A stretch of DNA of 64,000 nucleotides from Welwitschia mirabilis (GCA_051453625.1 JBOZIK010000001.1:116976822-117040821); one strand, 5' to 3'; shown: positions 1-13,618, counted from the first letter of the stretch. Notes: generated by a model not told the origin, from the sequence alone. Made by a program: numbers and translations.

Positions 1-1145
1 GTGTTATATTTTAGTTTCATGCATTACAAGTTATTTCTATATATTACTGTGCAAGTATTTCTTTGTGGAAAAAAATTCTCTTATTTCCTACTTTGGCCTT
101 CTATGGCTTACAACATTTGGATCACTCCTATCTATATTAATGTGTTATGTTTATGCATTATATTTGTGATTACCAAGATTTTACTCAGGATGTAAATGTT
201 ACATAAATATGCACTATAATGAGCCTACTTTATAAAGAAAGTTTAATGTTGTACTTTAAGCTTTAACATTGAACATGAGTGTCTAATGTCACACTTGGTT
301 ATCGGACATCACACTTAGATGTATGATGTCACACTTGAGCTTTTAACATTTTGACACCTCTTGTAAGACCTTAATTCTTTGTGTTTCACTTTAGAACTAT
401 TTTTAAAATAAGGTCTAACATTGCACTTGGGTATCTGATGTTGCACTTGGATGCCCAACATTACAATTAGATGCCTAACATTGCACTTACTTTTATGGAT
501 TTCAGGACCTCCTGTTGGTTCCTGACTTAGCCCTTTCTACTCTAATTTTTACATGATAGAACTCTTAAATATGATAATTAAATGTCTAATATCTCACTTG
601 GGTTCCTAGTGTTGCACTTACTTCTATATGCTTCCAAGGCCTCCCATTCATCCTTGGAATAGCTTGCTCTTCTCTAGTTTTTGCATGATTGAGTTCTTCA
701 ATGTTATAACTAGATGCTCGATGTCATACTTGGGTGTCTGATATTGCACTTAGATGTCCAACATCATACTTAGATATCCAACATCACAGTTTAACCTTAA
801 CACTTGCATATCATGAAACATTAAATTTAAGTACCTAGTAATACACCTATTTAATGATTACCATCAATGGGATCCATGTCATCAAGGGATGTTATGATAA
901 CTACTAAACTACTTCTTTAACTATTTTTCTAACCACTTTTTAGTTATAGATAACTAACCATGACAATGACACTATAAAGAACATAATGCCCACCATAAAA
1001 AGAGTGGACTATTCTTGGAAGAAAAGTGAAAAAGAAGAAGCATATGAGTTCAGAAGGATGTTGAACCAACTAGCACACCATGGAACATAGAGTAAATGGG
1101 TGGATAGATGAACTCTAAAGCTAAATCAATAACAATTTTCCCAGA
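1..1145 (+). repeat. Gypsy-like retroelement fragment A1: LTR tail plus repetitive leader
   Basis: About 1.1 kb that is repeated, at roughly 85% identity by eye, at 4159-5290. The first 220 bases match the LTR tails ending near 3205 and 4375, which share a closing block around 'gcactacaaca'. Then follows a leader made of 20-bp repeats, and after about 840 a unique block shared with 5010-5290. The copy is cut on the left by the window edge and on the right by an assembly gap, so its gag cannot be seen. No coding capacity is supported here; the short open frame at the left edge is chance. Confidence 0.6.
236..840. repeat. 20-bp minisatellite in A1 leader
   Basis: Degenerate units of about 20 bp with the theme 'tgacatcacacttggatgcc', present singly or in short runs. 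They sit inside a larger unit of about 130 bp: the block starting 'cttacttttatgg' near 487 recurs as 'cttacttctatatg' near 617. The same arrangement is found at 4394-5010, so the array was already in the parent element before the two copies separated. Confidence 0.75.
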
Positions 1146-1245
1146 NNNNNNNNNNNNNNNNNNNNNNNNNNNNNNNNNNNNNNNNNNNNNNNNNNNNNNN
1201 NNNNNNNNNNNNNNNNNNNNNNNNNNNNNNNNNNNNNNNNNNNNN
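1146..1245. other. Assembly gap (100 N)
   Basis: A run of 100 undetermined bases, the length commonly used for gaps of unknown size. It truncates repeat A1. Confidence 0.99.
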
Positions 1246-2389
1246 GATCATTTCATTTCTTGAGATTTGGGTGTTTATTTTAATATGATGATAGGAGAGT
1301 TCATTTTGAGCAATTCTTTGGTTTGATCATTTATTCTTTAATACATTTTTCTCTAGCATCATCATCACTACTACCTTATTGAATGAAATTTTTGTACATT
1401 AAGTCATGCATTTTCCACATCAAGTGATGTTATGGTTTCTTTCATAGGAATTTGCTAGGTTAAAATGTTAGATTGGTGAACTATCTTTTATTTATGTTAT
1501 CTTATATTCATTCTTCTTGTTTTATTCTGTGGTTTGGTTAGTTATTTCAAATTCATTACCATATTTTCTTAGCATGTTTTACTTGTTCAAGTTTTTAATA
1601 AAAGATAATTTTTTAAATGAGTGTTTTCTTAATAAATTTGTGCTATTTATTTTTTAGATTTTTTTTGTTATAAGTGATACTCATATTATTTTTATGATGA
1701 AATACTTTTCATTATCTACACTTTTTCTTTACTTGTTATAATATTTCATTTCTCTATACTTTTCAAATCTGACATTACTCATATTTGAAATTTGTTTTAA
1801 AAGTTGTCCTCATTTCCATTACCTATCTTTCCACTCCTCTTTAATTTCTTTGCTTTATTTTCCAATATAGGACATATTGATTTTCCTTTGAATGGGTATA
1901 GATCCATTTTCATGGATTATTTTCAAAAATTTTAAACTTAATTTAGATCTTTTATGACATAAAATTTTTAAATTTTTATGCACATTATGCATTACTTGTC
2001 ATTTATCTATATAATGTGTTTTATAAGCTTGTTTTATAACTTCCAGATTTATCTTTTGAAAAATAAATTAACTTGTAATTATGGTTTTTCCACCTAGTTT
2101 TTGTTAGGGACTCATAAAGGCTAAGTGGAAACTATGTTATGCTATTAATTTAAGGTTATTTAATGGGGTTTTATGAGTTGTTTTATAAGACTGTTATATA
2201 GGTTTAAGTGTAATTCTGAGATTTTGAAAATATAAGAGGAAATCTCAGAAAAGTATGATTCTTATCCAAATTTGATGTATTAAAGATACTTTCTAATGCA
2301 TAGATCCTTGAAGAAGGATTAATAACAAGAATTCTAAAGTCCTATTCAAGGAAATAATCAAAGAAGACTATCTTCCCCTCCATCCTCTC
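1246..2389. other. AT-rich stretch without recognised gene
   Basis: No open frame above noise, no domain and no clear repeat was recognised. The stretch separates A1 from the next LTR-like block. Confidence 0.5.
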
Positions 2390-3205
2390 CATGACAGGTA
2401 GGATGATGACCATTGAGTCATCATTTTGAGAATATTTTATAATGTACTATTGTTCCAAATATTATCCAGATAACATCCTAGATGACATTGACATGTTATC
2501 AACTTTGATAGATTCCCTTAACCATTTCATCTATTTCTGAGTCATTTATAAGTACACCTAACTACATTTATCATTTATCCTTTTCTTCTGTATTTTCTTA
2601 TAAATAAGCTCTCCTTTGACTCTCTTTTTCATCTTTATTGCATTAGACATTCTCGTGATAGGAGAGCAAAGAGTAGAAAATCCATCTTAAGTGTTGCAAA
2701 AAGACGTGTAATTGGTGGAGGGTTGTGTATCCTCCATTAAGACCCGACTATTTTGTAACCTAAATGATTATTACTCTTTAATATAAAAACCTTGTTTTGT
2801 CTTCTTTTCATATTTACATTGTAGATTATTTCATAATCCTTATAGTCTATGTTGCCCTTGATCTAGTAATAATGTCTTAGATAATATAGATTATCAAGAG
2901 TAGCTTTTGTTAAGCCTGAAAACAAGTAGAGTTATGGTTATTTTTGCATTGCATATTAGTTTAGATTGTATATTGCATTGTGCATTGTATCTTTATTTCT
3001 TGCATTTATCATTTATTTTTGATTTCTATTTTTTAATAAAGAAAGTTAAGTCTTATACTCATAGACTTTAATAATATATGACATTTCGGATCTACTACCA
3101 CCCATACTAATGTGTTATATTATGTAAAATATTTATTTATTTTATAATTAACAAAATCCTTTTAAGCCTAAGCACTTGCATAAATACGCACTGCAACAAT
3201 ATCCT
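2390..3205 (+). repeat. LTR-like block of family A (copy 1)
   Basis: Homologous to 3500-4375. Shared landmarks in order are a 'gatgacat' element, a TATA-like 'ttataaataagctc' near 2611, a purine-rich 'ggagagcaaagag' stretch, 'gatctagtaataat' near 2856 and the closing 'cgcactgcaacaa' near 3190. The order of TATA box, leader and conserved tail fits an LTR read on the plus strand. I could not fix either end to a base, and no primer-binding site follows. Confidence 0.55.
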
Positions 3206-3499
3206 GGCTGTTTTATTGTTTAATAACTTAGCTTGCAAACATGATTTATTGCTTGGTTTTGTCAAGGACCAATTGCACTACCAACTTGTGCATATTTAGT
3301 AAGGTGTTTCAGTGGTTTTATAGGTAAATAGATAGGTAAGTGCTTGATTTCTATGATAATGGAGAGCTAAGATGAAAAGAATGAAGACATGAAATATTTA
3401 TAATTATTTATAGCATTTTGAGCTATTCTGAATACTTTACATTTTTGAGATAACTTCCTGTAAAACATTAAGGGTAATGCACTAATTGAAGAATTGTTA

Positions 3500-4375
3500 A
3501 ATACCATCATCCACATCATCATCCGGATGACTGTATGGATGACTATGTAAATAGTACCAACTGGGATGCTACCTATATTCTACTTGATAGCTAATGTGAA
3601 TTAATTATGAGGTGGTATCATCCCTTCTATTGTCTAGATAATCATATAGATGACACTGTTGTAATGTGTATACTAAACATTCACTTAACTTATACCATGT
3701 GTTTTCTGTTTCTCCTCACATGAACATTATAGTTTACCCCTACCCTTATGTCTCTTTTTTTTTGTGCTTGAGTCAATAAATAGTGATTTATTTGTGACTC
3801 TTACTAGTCTTTTACATCTGAAACTCTCATCATAGAAGATCGAAGAGCCAGAGATCCATCCTTGTAGTTATAGAGAGATGTTTCCCTTAGTGTTGGGTAG
3901 TGCTTCCTTCATTGAAGTATAGCTACTTTGTAATATGGATGTAAGTTAATTAATACAAAACATTTTATTTTATGATTTTAATGTGTGATTGTTTCAATGT
4001 GTGATTGTTTCTTACCCTCATAACTTATGTTGCTTCTAATCTAGTAATAGTTTCTCTAGTGATATAGGTTATGAGGGAAATCTTTATCAAGGTTGTACTT
4101 AGTTAGTTTAGGTTAGATGCATTATTGTTCTCTTTTCCTAGATTTTCTTTGCATGAATGTATTATATTTTAGTTTCATGCATTGCAAGTTATTTCTGTAG
4201 ATTAGTATGCAAGTATTTCTTTATGCAAATAAATTCTCTTATTTCTTACTTTATCCTTTCATGGATTACAACACTTGAGTTACTTTAGTCTATATTAGTG
4301 TGTTGTGTTTGTGCATTATATTTGTAATTAACACGATTCTACTTAGGACATAAACATTATATAAACATGCACTAC
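3500..4375 (+). repeat. LTR-like block of family A (copy 2, next to the leader)
   Basis: A second direct copy, about 1.1 kb downstream of the first. It has 'caataaatagtg' near 3775, a 17-bp tandem duplication 'aatgtgtgattgtttc' near 3980-4015, and the closing tail 'gcactacaaca' near 4370. It runs straight into the minisatellite leader, so it is the probable 5' LTR of the element whose leader and gag lie at 4394-6060. Confidence 0.55.
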
Positions 4376-4393
4376 AACAAGCTTGCTCTGTGA

Positions 4394-5010
4394 AGAAGGT
4401 CTAATGTTGTACTTTAAGCTTTGACATTGTGCATGAGTATTTAACATTACACTTGGATGCCTGACATCACACTTAGATGCTTGATGTTGTACTTGAGCTT
4501 GCAACATTCTGACACCTCCTATGAGGCCTTGATACTTTGTGTTTTACTTCAAAATTATTCTTGAAATAAGTCTTTAATTTACACTTGGGTATCTGACATC
4601 ACACTTGGATGTTCAACATCACACTTAAATGCTTAACATCATACTTGCTTCTGTAGGCTTTTAGGATATCCCATTCACTCATGGCATAGCCCTATCTGCT
4701 CTAATTTTTACATGATAGAGCTCTTCAATGTGGTACTTGGATGTTTAATATCGTACTTGGGTTCCTATCATCAAAATTACTTGTATAGACTTCTAAGACC
4801 TCTCGTTAATCCGCAGCATAGCCCGCTCTTTCCTATTTTTTACATGATTAAGTTCTTTGATGTCATACTTAGATGTTGGATGTCACACTTAGGTGTCTGA
4901 TATTACATTTGGATATCTAATGTTATACTTGGATATCCAACATCATAGTTCAACATTGACACTTACATATCATCAAACATCACACTTGAAGTACCTAGTA
5001 ATACACCTCT
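4394..5010. repeat. 20-bp minisatellite in A2 leader
   Basis: Same 20-bp theme and same higher-order layout as 236-840. For example, three consecutive 20-bp units can be read between 4446 and 4505. It lies between the probable 5' LTR and gag, the position of an untranslated leader. Confidence 0.75.
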
Positions 5011-5551
5011 TTAATGATTACCACCAATGAGATCCACTTCATTAAGGGATATTATGATAACTACTAAACTACTTTTCTAACTATTTTCTAACCATCTTTT
5101 AGTTATAGATAACTAACTATAATAATCACATTATAAAGGACATAATGCCCACCATAAAAAGAGTGGACTATTCTTGGAAGAGGAGTGAAAAAGAAGAGGC
5201 ATATGAGTTCAGAAGGATGTTAAACCAACTAGTGCACCCATGGAACATAAAGTAAATGGACAAATAGATAAACTAGAAAGCTAAATCAACTACACTTACT
5301 CTTAAAATTAACTTTTAACCAGTAGGATTAATAGCCTTTTCTCTCACCTAGAAGATAAACTGCTAGAACACAACCCAAGAGCATTCCAAGAGTAATTGTC
5401 TACATTAGAACAACATACTCCAATAGGCAAAATTAATATATAGAACATTCAAATGAAACTGCTAAACATAGAGGTTAATCTTCAAGCCTTCCTATCCCAT
5501 CAAGCAAACTATTACAACATAAAATAACAGGAAGGAGAGGAAATTACTAAG

Positions 5552-6060
5552 ATGAGATTCTTTAAAACATATAAAGGCAAATCAGAAATAAGTGAAGAAG
5601 TCATTTCATGGATTCATCAAATAGAAAAGTACTTTGACCTTCAGAATGTTTCAGAATGATGATGTGCAAATTCCATAGCCTTTCTTAGAGGAAATGCATA
5701 GGAATTATGGTCTAGATGCCAATAGAAATGTCCTTAATAAGTATCTTGAGATATTTTTATGGAGGAATTCAAAAATAATTTCATCTCATAAGACTTTATT
5801 AAAGACCAAATGGTGGAATTTCAATGCCTTTACTTGGGAAAGTGCCTACTAGATGAACATTTATATAAATTTTAGCACCTCATGAAATACCAAAATAATT
5901 TCTTTAAAAAGTAGTCAATTAATAGCTTCATAAATACCTTACCACCCAAATTCAAAAGTGTCCTATGTGCTTTGAAAATCAAATCAACTAAAGATGCCTA
6001 CCAAAGGATAAGACACTATCTACAAGAACAGGATACTCAAGGGAATGAGTACTACAACTC
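5552..6060 (+). pseudogene. gag: Broken Ty3/gypsy-type gag
   Basis: Conceptual translation from the ATG at 5552 gives a typical retrotransposon gag core: a start 'MRFFKTYKGKSE', then 'SWIHQIEKYFDLQNVSE', then after a frameshift 'AFLRGNA' and 'ELWSRC', then 'MEEFKNNFISS', 'DQMVEFQCLYLGKCLLDEH' and 'HLMKYQNNFFKK'. The W-I-x-x-x-E-x-Y-F and G-N-A-x-x-L-W signatures are those of the gag family that builds the retrotransposon particle. Several stops and at least one frameshift make it non-functional. No zinc knuckle, protease or polymerase is recognisable downstream, so the rest of pol is deleted. Confidence 0.75.
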
Positions 6061-6339
6061 TTAAGTAGATAAATCCAGCTTGAAAGGGTTTTAGATAACA
6101 AGATTAAGTAATTAAAAAATAAAAATGTAAAGGAAGTAATTATTTAATGAACCCATTATAATCCACAAAACTTGGGAAAATAGGGAATACATGCAGGCGA
6201 TCTTTTTCAAACTAATAATAAAACATGATATGTTACTTTATGACTTTTCAATGTATTTCTTAATATACAGTATTTTCCTATCCTTATGTTTTATTTATAA
6301 TATAAAAATAATTTGGATGGATATGCTTTCATGAATTGC

Positions 6340-6400
6340 ACAAGATGAGGAGAAACCATGCTCGAGGACAAGCATCATGCTCATGAAGAAGGGAATCTAA
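6340..6400 (+). pseudogene. Probable end of gypsy pol with polypurine tract
   Basis: The sequence 'tgctcgaggacaagcatc' reads S-R-T-S, as at the extreme C terminus of many plant gypsy pol proteins, which sits just before the polypurine tract. It is followed by a purine-rich 'gaagaaggga', and a TG dinucleotide at 6401 would start the 3' LTR. The identification rests on a very short motif. Confidence 0.4.
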
Positions 6401-6740
6401 TGTTCTAAATTTACAATTTTGTGAAGAAATGTTTTAAGACATTAAATAAGCATAATTAATAATATATGAATAGATGTAACCTAAATATGAAAAGATATGT
6501 CCTTTCATTATGCTACTTAAGTTTATGGCATTAGGTTTTGGGGGGTTGGGGGGTGGGGTACACTAGGTGGATGTAACTAACAATGACCTTGGCTAATTCC
6601 AAGGATCCTAGGAGGAGGCCTTAGGTCATAGTCCATGTTTCTATTTTTTATCACTATTCTAGGGCTATTGGCTAATGATAAGGAATGTAATCCACTCCTT
6701 CTAATAATAAAATCCACATTTTGCCAAATTATTTCTTGTT
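6401..6740 (+). repeat. Possible 3' LTR of a gypsy element
   Basis: Begins TG directly after the purine tract. It contains a G-rich block at 6540-6558 and a relatively GC-rich stretch to about 6640, unlike the flanks. It does not obviously match the family A LTR copies at 2.4-4.4 kb, so the gag at 5.55 kb and the A LTRs may belong to different elements joined by nesting. The right end is not resolved. Confidence 0.35.
6540..6558 (+). other. G-quadruplex candidate
   Basis: Runs of six, six and four G separated by two and one T, preceded by GG-TTTT. Four G-tracts can be drawn by splitting a run of six. It is the most G-rich spot in the first 20 kb. Confidence 0.5.
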
Positions 6741-9700
6741 ATTCTTATTTTTTTGGCATAATATTTATATTTTCCTATTTATAATGAAATGGCCTTAAAA
6801 TGGTAAAACAAAACATTACATATGCCCTTTCCTTTTTCTAACAGTCCATTTAATATTGATGTAATAATGCAACTCTTCAAACAACATGTTCACAAGGGTC
6901 ATACCTCTTAGATAGTGATTATATTATTAATTATTTTTCTAATAAATTATAATTAATATTAACAAATGATGAAAGTTTACAAATAAGGTTTTGGGATCAT
7001 TATAGACATCTTATACTAAATTCATGTGCAAGTACTACAATATTTTCTTCATCAAGTATTTCATATTCTATATTGCTATAACTGTGTAATCTTTCTTCAT
7101 GCTATATTTGTAAGTGTGCTTTAATACCATGTTAAGAATACATGTGTAAGAGATTAACATAAAAATAAGAATGCATAAAAATTAAAAATAAATGAAAAAA
7201 TTCATTATTAATATAATTTATAAATTAGATAAAATGAACTACAACTACATTATGCAAATTTACTGCATAATTGTGTAGGTTATGTATTACATTAAAAGAC
7301 AAGACCATTCATGAAATAAGTATGATAGTCATTTTTAGTGAGTAGTTAAATAATTATTTAATATAATCTCATAGATTAAGATATATTTTATTACATCATC
7401 GGAAAAGAAATTTGTTTGATAAAGATGAAACATGTTATTCATATTATGTTCTATTATTTTGTGCTTTATTTGATAATGCTAAATTGTAATTATCTATATA
7501 TTAACTAAGAGTAGATGTTTACTTAATGATTACTTATTTGTAATTCAAGGTTACTTAATTCAAGATATTTTAAAGCTAATGTTTAAGAAACTCTAATTTT
7601 CTCCAAAGATATTTACTTTATAGTTATCATTGCTATTGTGTATTAATTATACTTCTATCTATGTAATTTTCATAACCTTTTAAACTTAAAATAAAGTTAA
7701 ATTCTTATGATCTATAACTTTAGTTAATAATGTTATTAATATAGTAATAAATGTAAACACAAAAGATTCCAAATGAAAAAACCCTTAATACCGTATTTTT
7801 AAAATATTATGATTGTCATTAGTAGTATTTTTATATCATCATTCTACTAGAGTAAATAATTCTTTTCCTATTACTTCTATTTTGTAATAATTTATTCATG
7901 TTTCTATTGTACCTTAACTTCACCTTTGTAGGTTAACTTAATACATGACTCTTTAGAATAATAAGAGTAATTTTTGTGTACAAGTAGTCATATAACCTAT
8001 CTACAAGAAAAGATATTAGATAAAAGTACTAAAACATTAAATAGTCTATCAAATAAGATATAAAGATAACAAATAAATTATGAAAAACATAATTTCAAAA
8101 TATTTAATAACTTTGAATGATTAAATCACAATGTTGACATTTTTTTAAATAAAATCATAATATGGTATAGTTACATGTTTTACTAGGTATTTATTTTAGG
8201 TATGAAATAAAAACTAATGATAATAAAGTATTTTTATCAAGTAACTAAAACATCATACTTTCTCAAGATATAGTATTTATAGGAAAAAAGGAAGATCTCA
8301 TTATAATTTCCACAACTTATATTTTCTTATAATTTATAATCCTTAAAGGTCATGCCCTCATAGCCAAGGTATATGTATTGACCTTGAATTTATGAAACTA
8401 GAATTTCCTATTGTACTATAGTTGATCCTTATCGATCTCTCAGGGATTATAATGCATCCTAGAGCTCACAAAGATTTAGATTAACTATGATAAGAATTTC
8501 AAAAAGGCTTAAATAGAAAATTTTAAAAAAAGGATTAAGAAACTTAGATATTAAACATATTCTCCTCCTAGGAATTAGGACTTAATTTTCATAAGATAAT
8601 TTACTAAGTAAGTTAAAGATAATTTAAATATATTACATGAAGTACAAACAAATTCATAAATAAGAAACCAATTATTCACTATAGAATTCCAATGTTATGA
8701 AAGTAATAAGTTTATATCTATTATGTCTTATAATGAAATGTAGAAAATACTATGGTAGCATGACATAGTTGATAAAGACTAATACATGAATCATCTAAAT
8801 CCTAATAATACATTAAAGGAAAATATTAAATAACATTTAAAATGTAATATTACAAAATTGATAATAATAATTATATAAATCATATAATAAAATATAAATG
8901 CAATCATATGTTAAAGTGCATTTATCAATAATGTAAAAACTAAAATAAATATTAGTTCATATGTAGAAGTAAATAATTAAGCTTAATAAGGGAGATGCCT
9001 CATGACATAATAATTCTTTCATACTAGGAAGGAAGAAAAGAGCCTATGAATCTCATAATGTGATAAGCCCTCATCATAATCATAGAAAACCTAGATTTAA
9101 AATAAAAGAGTTTAAATAGAATAATGCAGTAATCCAAGCATGAATTAATAATCCTTCAGTAATATTAATTTTAAAGCCTTAATTAGAATTATAAATTACA
9201 TTATTATGTATGTTTTTGTAATAATAATCATTAATGAATTTCTTTGAAAAATAGGATATAGGTATGTAACCCTCAGTTTTATGAATATTTAGTTTAGTAT
9301 TATAAAATTTGAATTAACTTTAGCTTCATGTGATATGAATAATATGGCAATGTATCCACTAATTAGTAATTCATTTTTTTTGGAATCCATTTCTCCTAAA
9401 AACACTAACCGCACTAGTGATCTAAACAATGGTATTAGTCATATTGAGCTATTTTGCTTTTATGAAAGTTGAATAGCTTAAAGCAACATGTAATTAAGAT
9501 TTTAAATATCATTTTTTAATAATATTTTATAATTAAAAGGATATTTTTTTAATTTTTTAATAATATTTTATAATTAAAAGGATTTTTTTTTAATTTTTTA
9601 ATAAATTTATGTATAACCAAGTTATTTATATGAGAAGTTTTCCTATGGATACATTTACCTTGATAGGATTTTAATATTTATTTTTTGTAATTTAATAATT

Positions 9701-11389
9701 TTTATATTATTCATTCTTATTCTTTTCTAATTTATTTAGGTTAATTTTCCTAAACTCTAATGTTTTTTAAAGTTTCAATTAAGATACTTAATGACCTAGA
9801 AAGCTTTATGTTCAATTTCTATAGGAATATGATAAGAAATTCTAAATAAAAGTATATAGAATGACACTGTAAAAAAAGTTTTACAATTTTTTAATAGACA
9901 TAAAGATAATTATTAAGATGAAGAGACTAAACTTTTTATTATAATTCACCATTTTTTACAAAGTTCTCTTCAACTCATAGTTTATAACTTCTACATATTC
10001 ATTGGCTTATTAGTGATAAGGAATTGCTACTTTATGAATTATCACATATTTTAATGATAGAACTCATTATTCTATCATAAAAATAATTTCTTATGTCATA
10101 AATGATATCTTTATAATGGCTATAGGATAAATAATAATGTCTTTTAATGATTCCATAATTCCTCTAATATTATCTACTTTAATTGGAATGGTTTTACATT
10201 AATTTGTGATGTAATATATTAAATTCAATAGATACAAGTATTTGAGAGATGGAAAAAATAGCCTTATGAAATCTATATCTTAAACATAAAATGGTAAAAG
10301 TTGAAGAATAGGTGATGGTAACTTATATCTCTGTTGCTAATGCTACCTAAGCATTAACATTTATTATGAGATTTTGTTATTCATAGAAATCTTTCAAAAG
10401 GCTTGGTTAATAAGTCCATATTAAAGGATAATATGAGAAGGTGTTTTTTATAGAAAAGTAACCTCTACATAGTCAATCATGTGTGAATTTTAAGACATTC
10501 AAAGTTTCAGTCTTTAAAATGTACCTATGAATAATTTAATGAGATTAGAATTTGAACAAGTAAGGATCATCTCAAAAGTATTTATTTACTTTATGAAAAG
10601 TTACTTTTTATCTGGGGTATTCTTGTAGTTATAAAATTTATGGGTAAAAATATAATTAGCTATATATGTATAACAAGGTTCTTCTTACAAAGCTAAAAAA
10701 TACTCATTAGGAAATGTCCCATTTACAAGTAATAAAGAAGATGAATAGTTTCTAATATAAAATAAAGTAATCTATAAATGCATTCTCTACTTCTTTCTCA
10801 TTTTTTATTTTAACTCAATTCCTTGTAATAACAAAATTTGTCTTAATAGTTTATCTTTACATTATTTCATGTCCATTTAAATGATTAGTAAAGATAATTA
10901 TTTTTTCACTTATATGATATGATCTATATTTTTACAAATTAAAAATTATTGCTAAAATATCTTTTTTATTATTATATAATTTAACTAAATAAAATTATGA
11001 AATGTTTCTTACATAGTAAAAATTGGATAGTTTCCCATCTCTTATTTATTATTAAGTAACCCTTAAAACATAATCACTTACATTACTAGTTAATTAAAAA
11101 TGAAGTAATCAATCATGAGGTTATAAAATAAGAGATGAATTAAGAATTATATTTAATATTTTAAAGTTATTTTTCAATCTAAGATTCAAATTAAAAGAGA
11201 AATCCTCGATGACAAGATTAACGTTTACATTTAAATTTTTATATAGAGCCCTTAGAATTTAGTAAGTTAGTATATTTTTAAGGAATAGATAGAATAATTA
11301 TACTTAAATTATCATTAACATGTTTTATTCATTAATTTCTAAAATTTTATTAATAAGGATGAACTTTAGTATTTTACTTATAAGTCATC
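6741..11389. other. Long AT-rich tract, no gene recognised
   Basis: Very AT-rich, with stops in all frames every few tens of codons. I recognise no domain. The only internal structure I can support is the 41-bp tandem pair near 9511-9592. It probably consists of strongly decayed transposon sequence, but I cannot show this. Confidence 0.5.
9511..9592. repeat. 41-bp direct tandem pair
   Basis: The unit beginning 'attttttaataatatttta' occurs twice with a 41-bp period and almost no differences, so it is a recent local duplication. Confidence 0.8.
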
Positions 11390-12600
11390 TTAAGCTATTC
11401 AAACTTCATTAAATGTTAGTAGGAAAAATAGATTGATATCACCATCTAAACTACTAGAACTACTAGTTATTATATTAATTAATTTTTGTGAAGAGATAAA
11501 ATATAAATTAAGAATAAATAAATAGATTCACTTTTTATCCTATGACTAAACTAGCTCATTAAGACTAAGGATTACATCTCTATGTTTTACTACCCAAGGA
11601 TATTCATCAATATTCATCTACTAATAATGAGGATGAATCAAAAGATATCTTTAGTCTTACTGAGAGTTATAAAAGAATAAACTAAGTTAATAATTAAACA
11701 TACTTTATATTTCATTCATCACTTGATTAGTAATTCCTCTTGAGGTCTTTAATTGTTAAAGTTCATTAATCCATCAAAACTTTACCATTTTAGATCCATA
11801 AATTCAATGGCTCTGATAAGGGCCTATTTTATCATAAGATTCTAAGAATTTTTTTTCCTTTCTTGGGTGCTAGGAAATAACTAGCTCATTAGCATCTATC
11901 ATGATTTATTCTAGGTCTTCATATTTGTGGATCTCGTATTCTTTCTAATGTATTAATCATTAATTAATACACTTTAACATGTAATTAGACCTACTTTACT
12001 TTTCCATCATTGATTCAAGTAATATTAGTAGTTATGTAATATTACATTCTCAATGTTCTTTCACATTTCTTTCTTAGGTTTTGGTTATTTAATCTTAATG
12101 TCTAGATGATTGATTTATTAGGTTATGATGTCTTTTATGTTGCCATTCTATTTCCTACATTTTATTGTAACATATACTATTTTTATTACTTGTACTTTTA
12201 TTACATTTACAATTTGTAATGAATAATTCATTACTTATATATTAATTCAAGTGCTACTTAGTAAATTATATTTTACTTAACTAGGGTTTTAATAATGTAT
12301 TACCTTATAATTAATTATTTCTAATTCCCTAGAAGAGATATTAAATCAAGTGAATTTAGTCTTTAATGACTTTCTAGATCCTCGTTTTATTCAAATATAG
12401 ATTTGAAGCCTTAAGTTGTTCATATAAACTCTAAAGTTTATTTTAAAGTCTTGTAAAAGAATGAAAACTAGGGTTGATCATGCTATAATAGAAAGCTATA
12501 GTTTTTTAATTTTATGTTACTATCTATATCTTGACAACTAGAGCACATATCTCATAGATCACTATCTACTATTGAAGTCAAGATTTAGAAAACATTTAAT
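11390..12600. repeat. Dispersed repeat E, copy 1
   Basis: Collinear with 50515-51700 over about 1.2 kb, with many substitutions. Landmarks shared in order include 'catctaaactact', 'aataatgaggatgaat', 'agagttataaaag', 'gaaataactagctcatt', 'tcctacattt.attgtaa' and 'tttttattacttgtacttt'. It lies 5' of the decayed gypsy gag at 13.6 kb and could be the LTR or leader of that element. That assignment is inference. Confidence 0.6.
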
Positions 12601-13099
12601 GCCATTTCCAAGAATTTAAATTGCTGATTTTTGACTTAATAAAATAATTTTTATTAGTAAAAGTTTTTGTGTTTTCATATTTTAAAGATCTACCTTTATC
12701 AAAGCTAAAAACTTTTATATGTTTTATAGAAATAATAAGTATCTAAAGCATAGCATTATAGATTTAAAGATAACCTTAGATCTTTACATGATATCTCACT
12801 TCTATTTAGATGTGATTTATTTCTATTTTTTTATTTCTAATAATAAATAGGATATTTTTAATTCTATTACTTAAATTTATGAGACTTGTATATGTTTTTC
12901 TATTAATAGGTACCTTTGTTTTCTAAGCATAAATTTTTAGACTTAGAAACTTTTTCTATATAAAATGTTATGTGAAGTGGGATAATAATTTATAATGTTT
13001 TTTAATTATTTCTTATAATGTAAAATTACTCAATTGATTAGCACTATCATTACTTTTGCTAGTGCCACTATTTTTTTTTTTTGAATTTACTTAACCTTT

Positions 13100-13199
13100 N
13101 NNNNNNNNNNNNNNNNNNNNNNNNNNNNNNNNNNNNNNNNNNNNNNNNNNNNNNNNNNNNNNNNNNNNNNNNNNNNNNNNNNNNNNNNNNNNNNNNNNN
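13100..13199. other. Assembly gap (100 N)
   Basis: A run of 100 undetermined bases. Confidence 0.99.
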
Positions 13200-13618
13200 T
13201 TTTAAAGTATTTATTTTGGTAATATCTATTAGTTTTCATTAGTAGTCTATCACAAATTATTTTTATTAATCTTAACTTCTTGAGCATCATTGAATTAGAT
13301 ATGCTACTTGTCAACTTCATAAGAAAAATTACAATCAACTAAAATACCAGCCACTTTTAAATCATTCTAATATAATTTTAATCAAGAAAACTAAGAACCT
13401 ATATTTTAAACTAGAAAAAATTTAATTAAAAATACTATTAATATTTTTTGTAGTTGAATTAAGAATCCTTAGAATAGATAAAGATAGTTTCCATCAAGGA
13501 TTACCCATCAAAATTTAAAAGAATCAGGGTAATCTAAGTATTTAGCTACAAAATTTTACATAGTTTTATCCCCTTATGTAAACTAAATTGAAATAGATCA
13601 TTTATCATTAATATGTTA

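Noticed and set aside
236-840. CRISPR-like regular repeat
   Set aside because: Repeats are degenerate with no constant spacer length or unique spacers, and the genome is a plant.
3206-3220. Primer-binding site after the first family A LTR tail
   Set aside because: Sequence after the tail ('atatcctggctg') does not match any plant tRNA 3' end that I know.
13087-13338. Open frame across a gap
   Set aside because: Exists only because N bases are translated as X; the real bases on each side give no domain.
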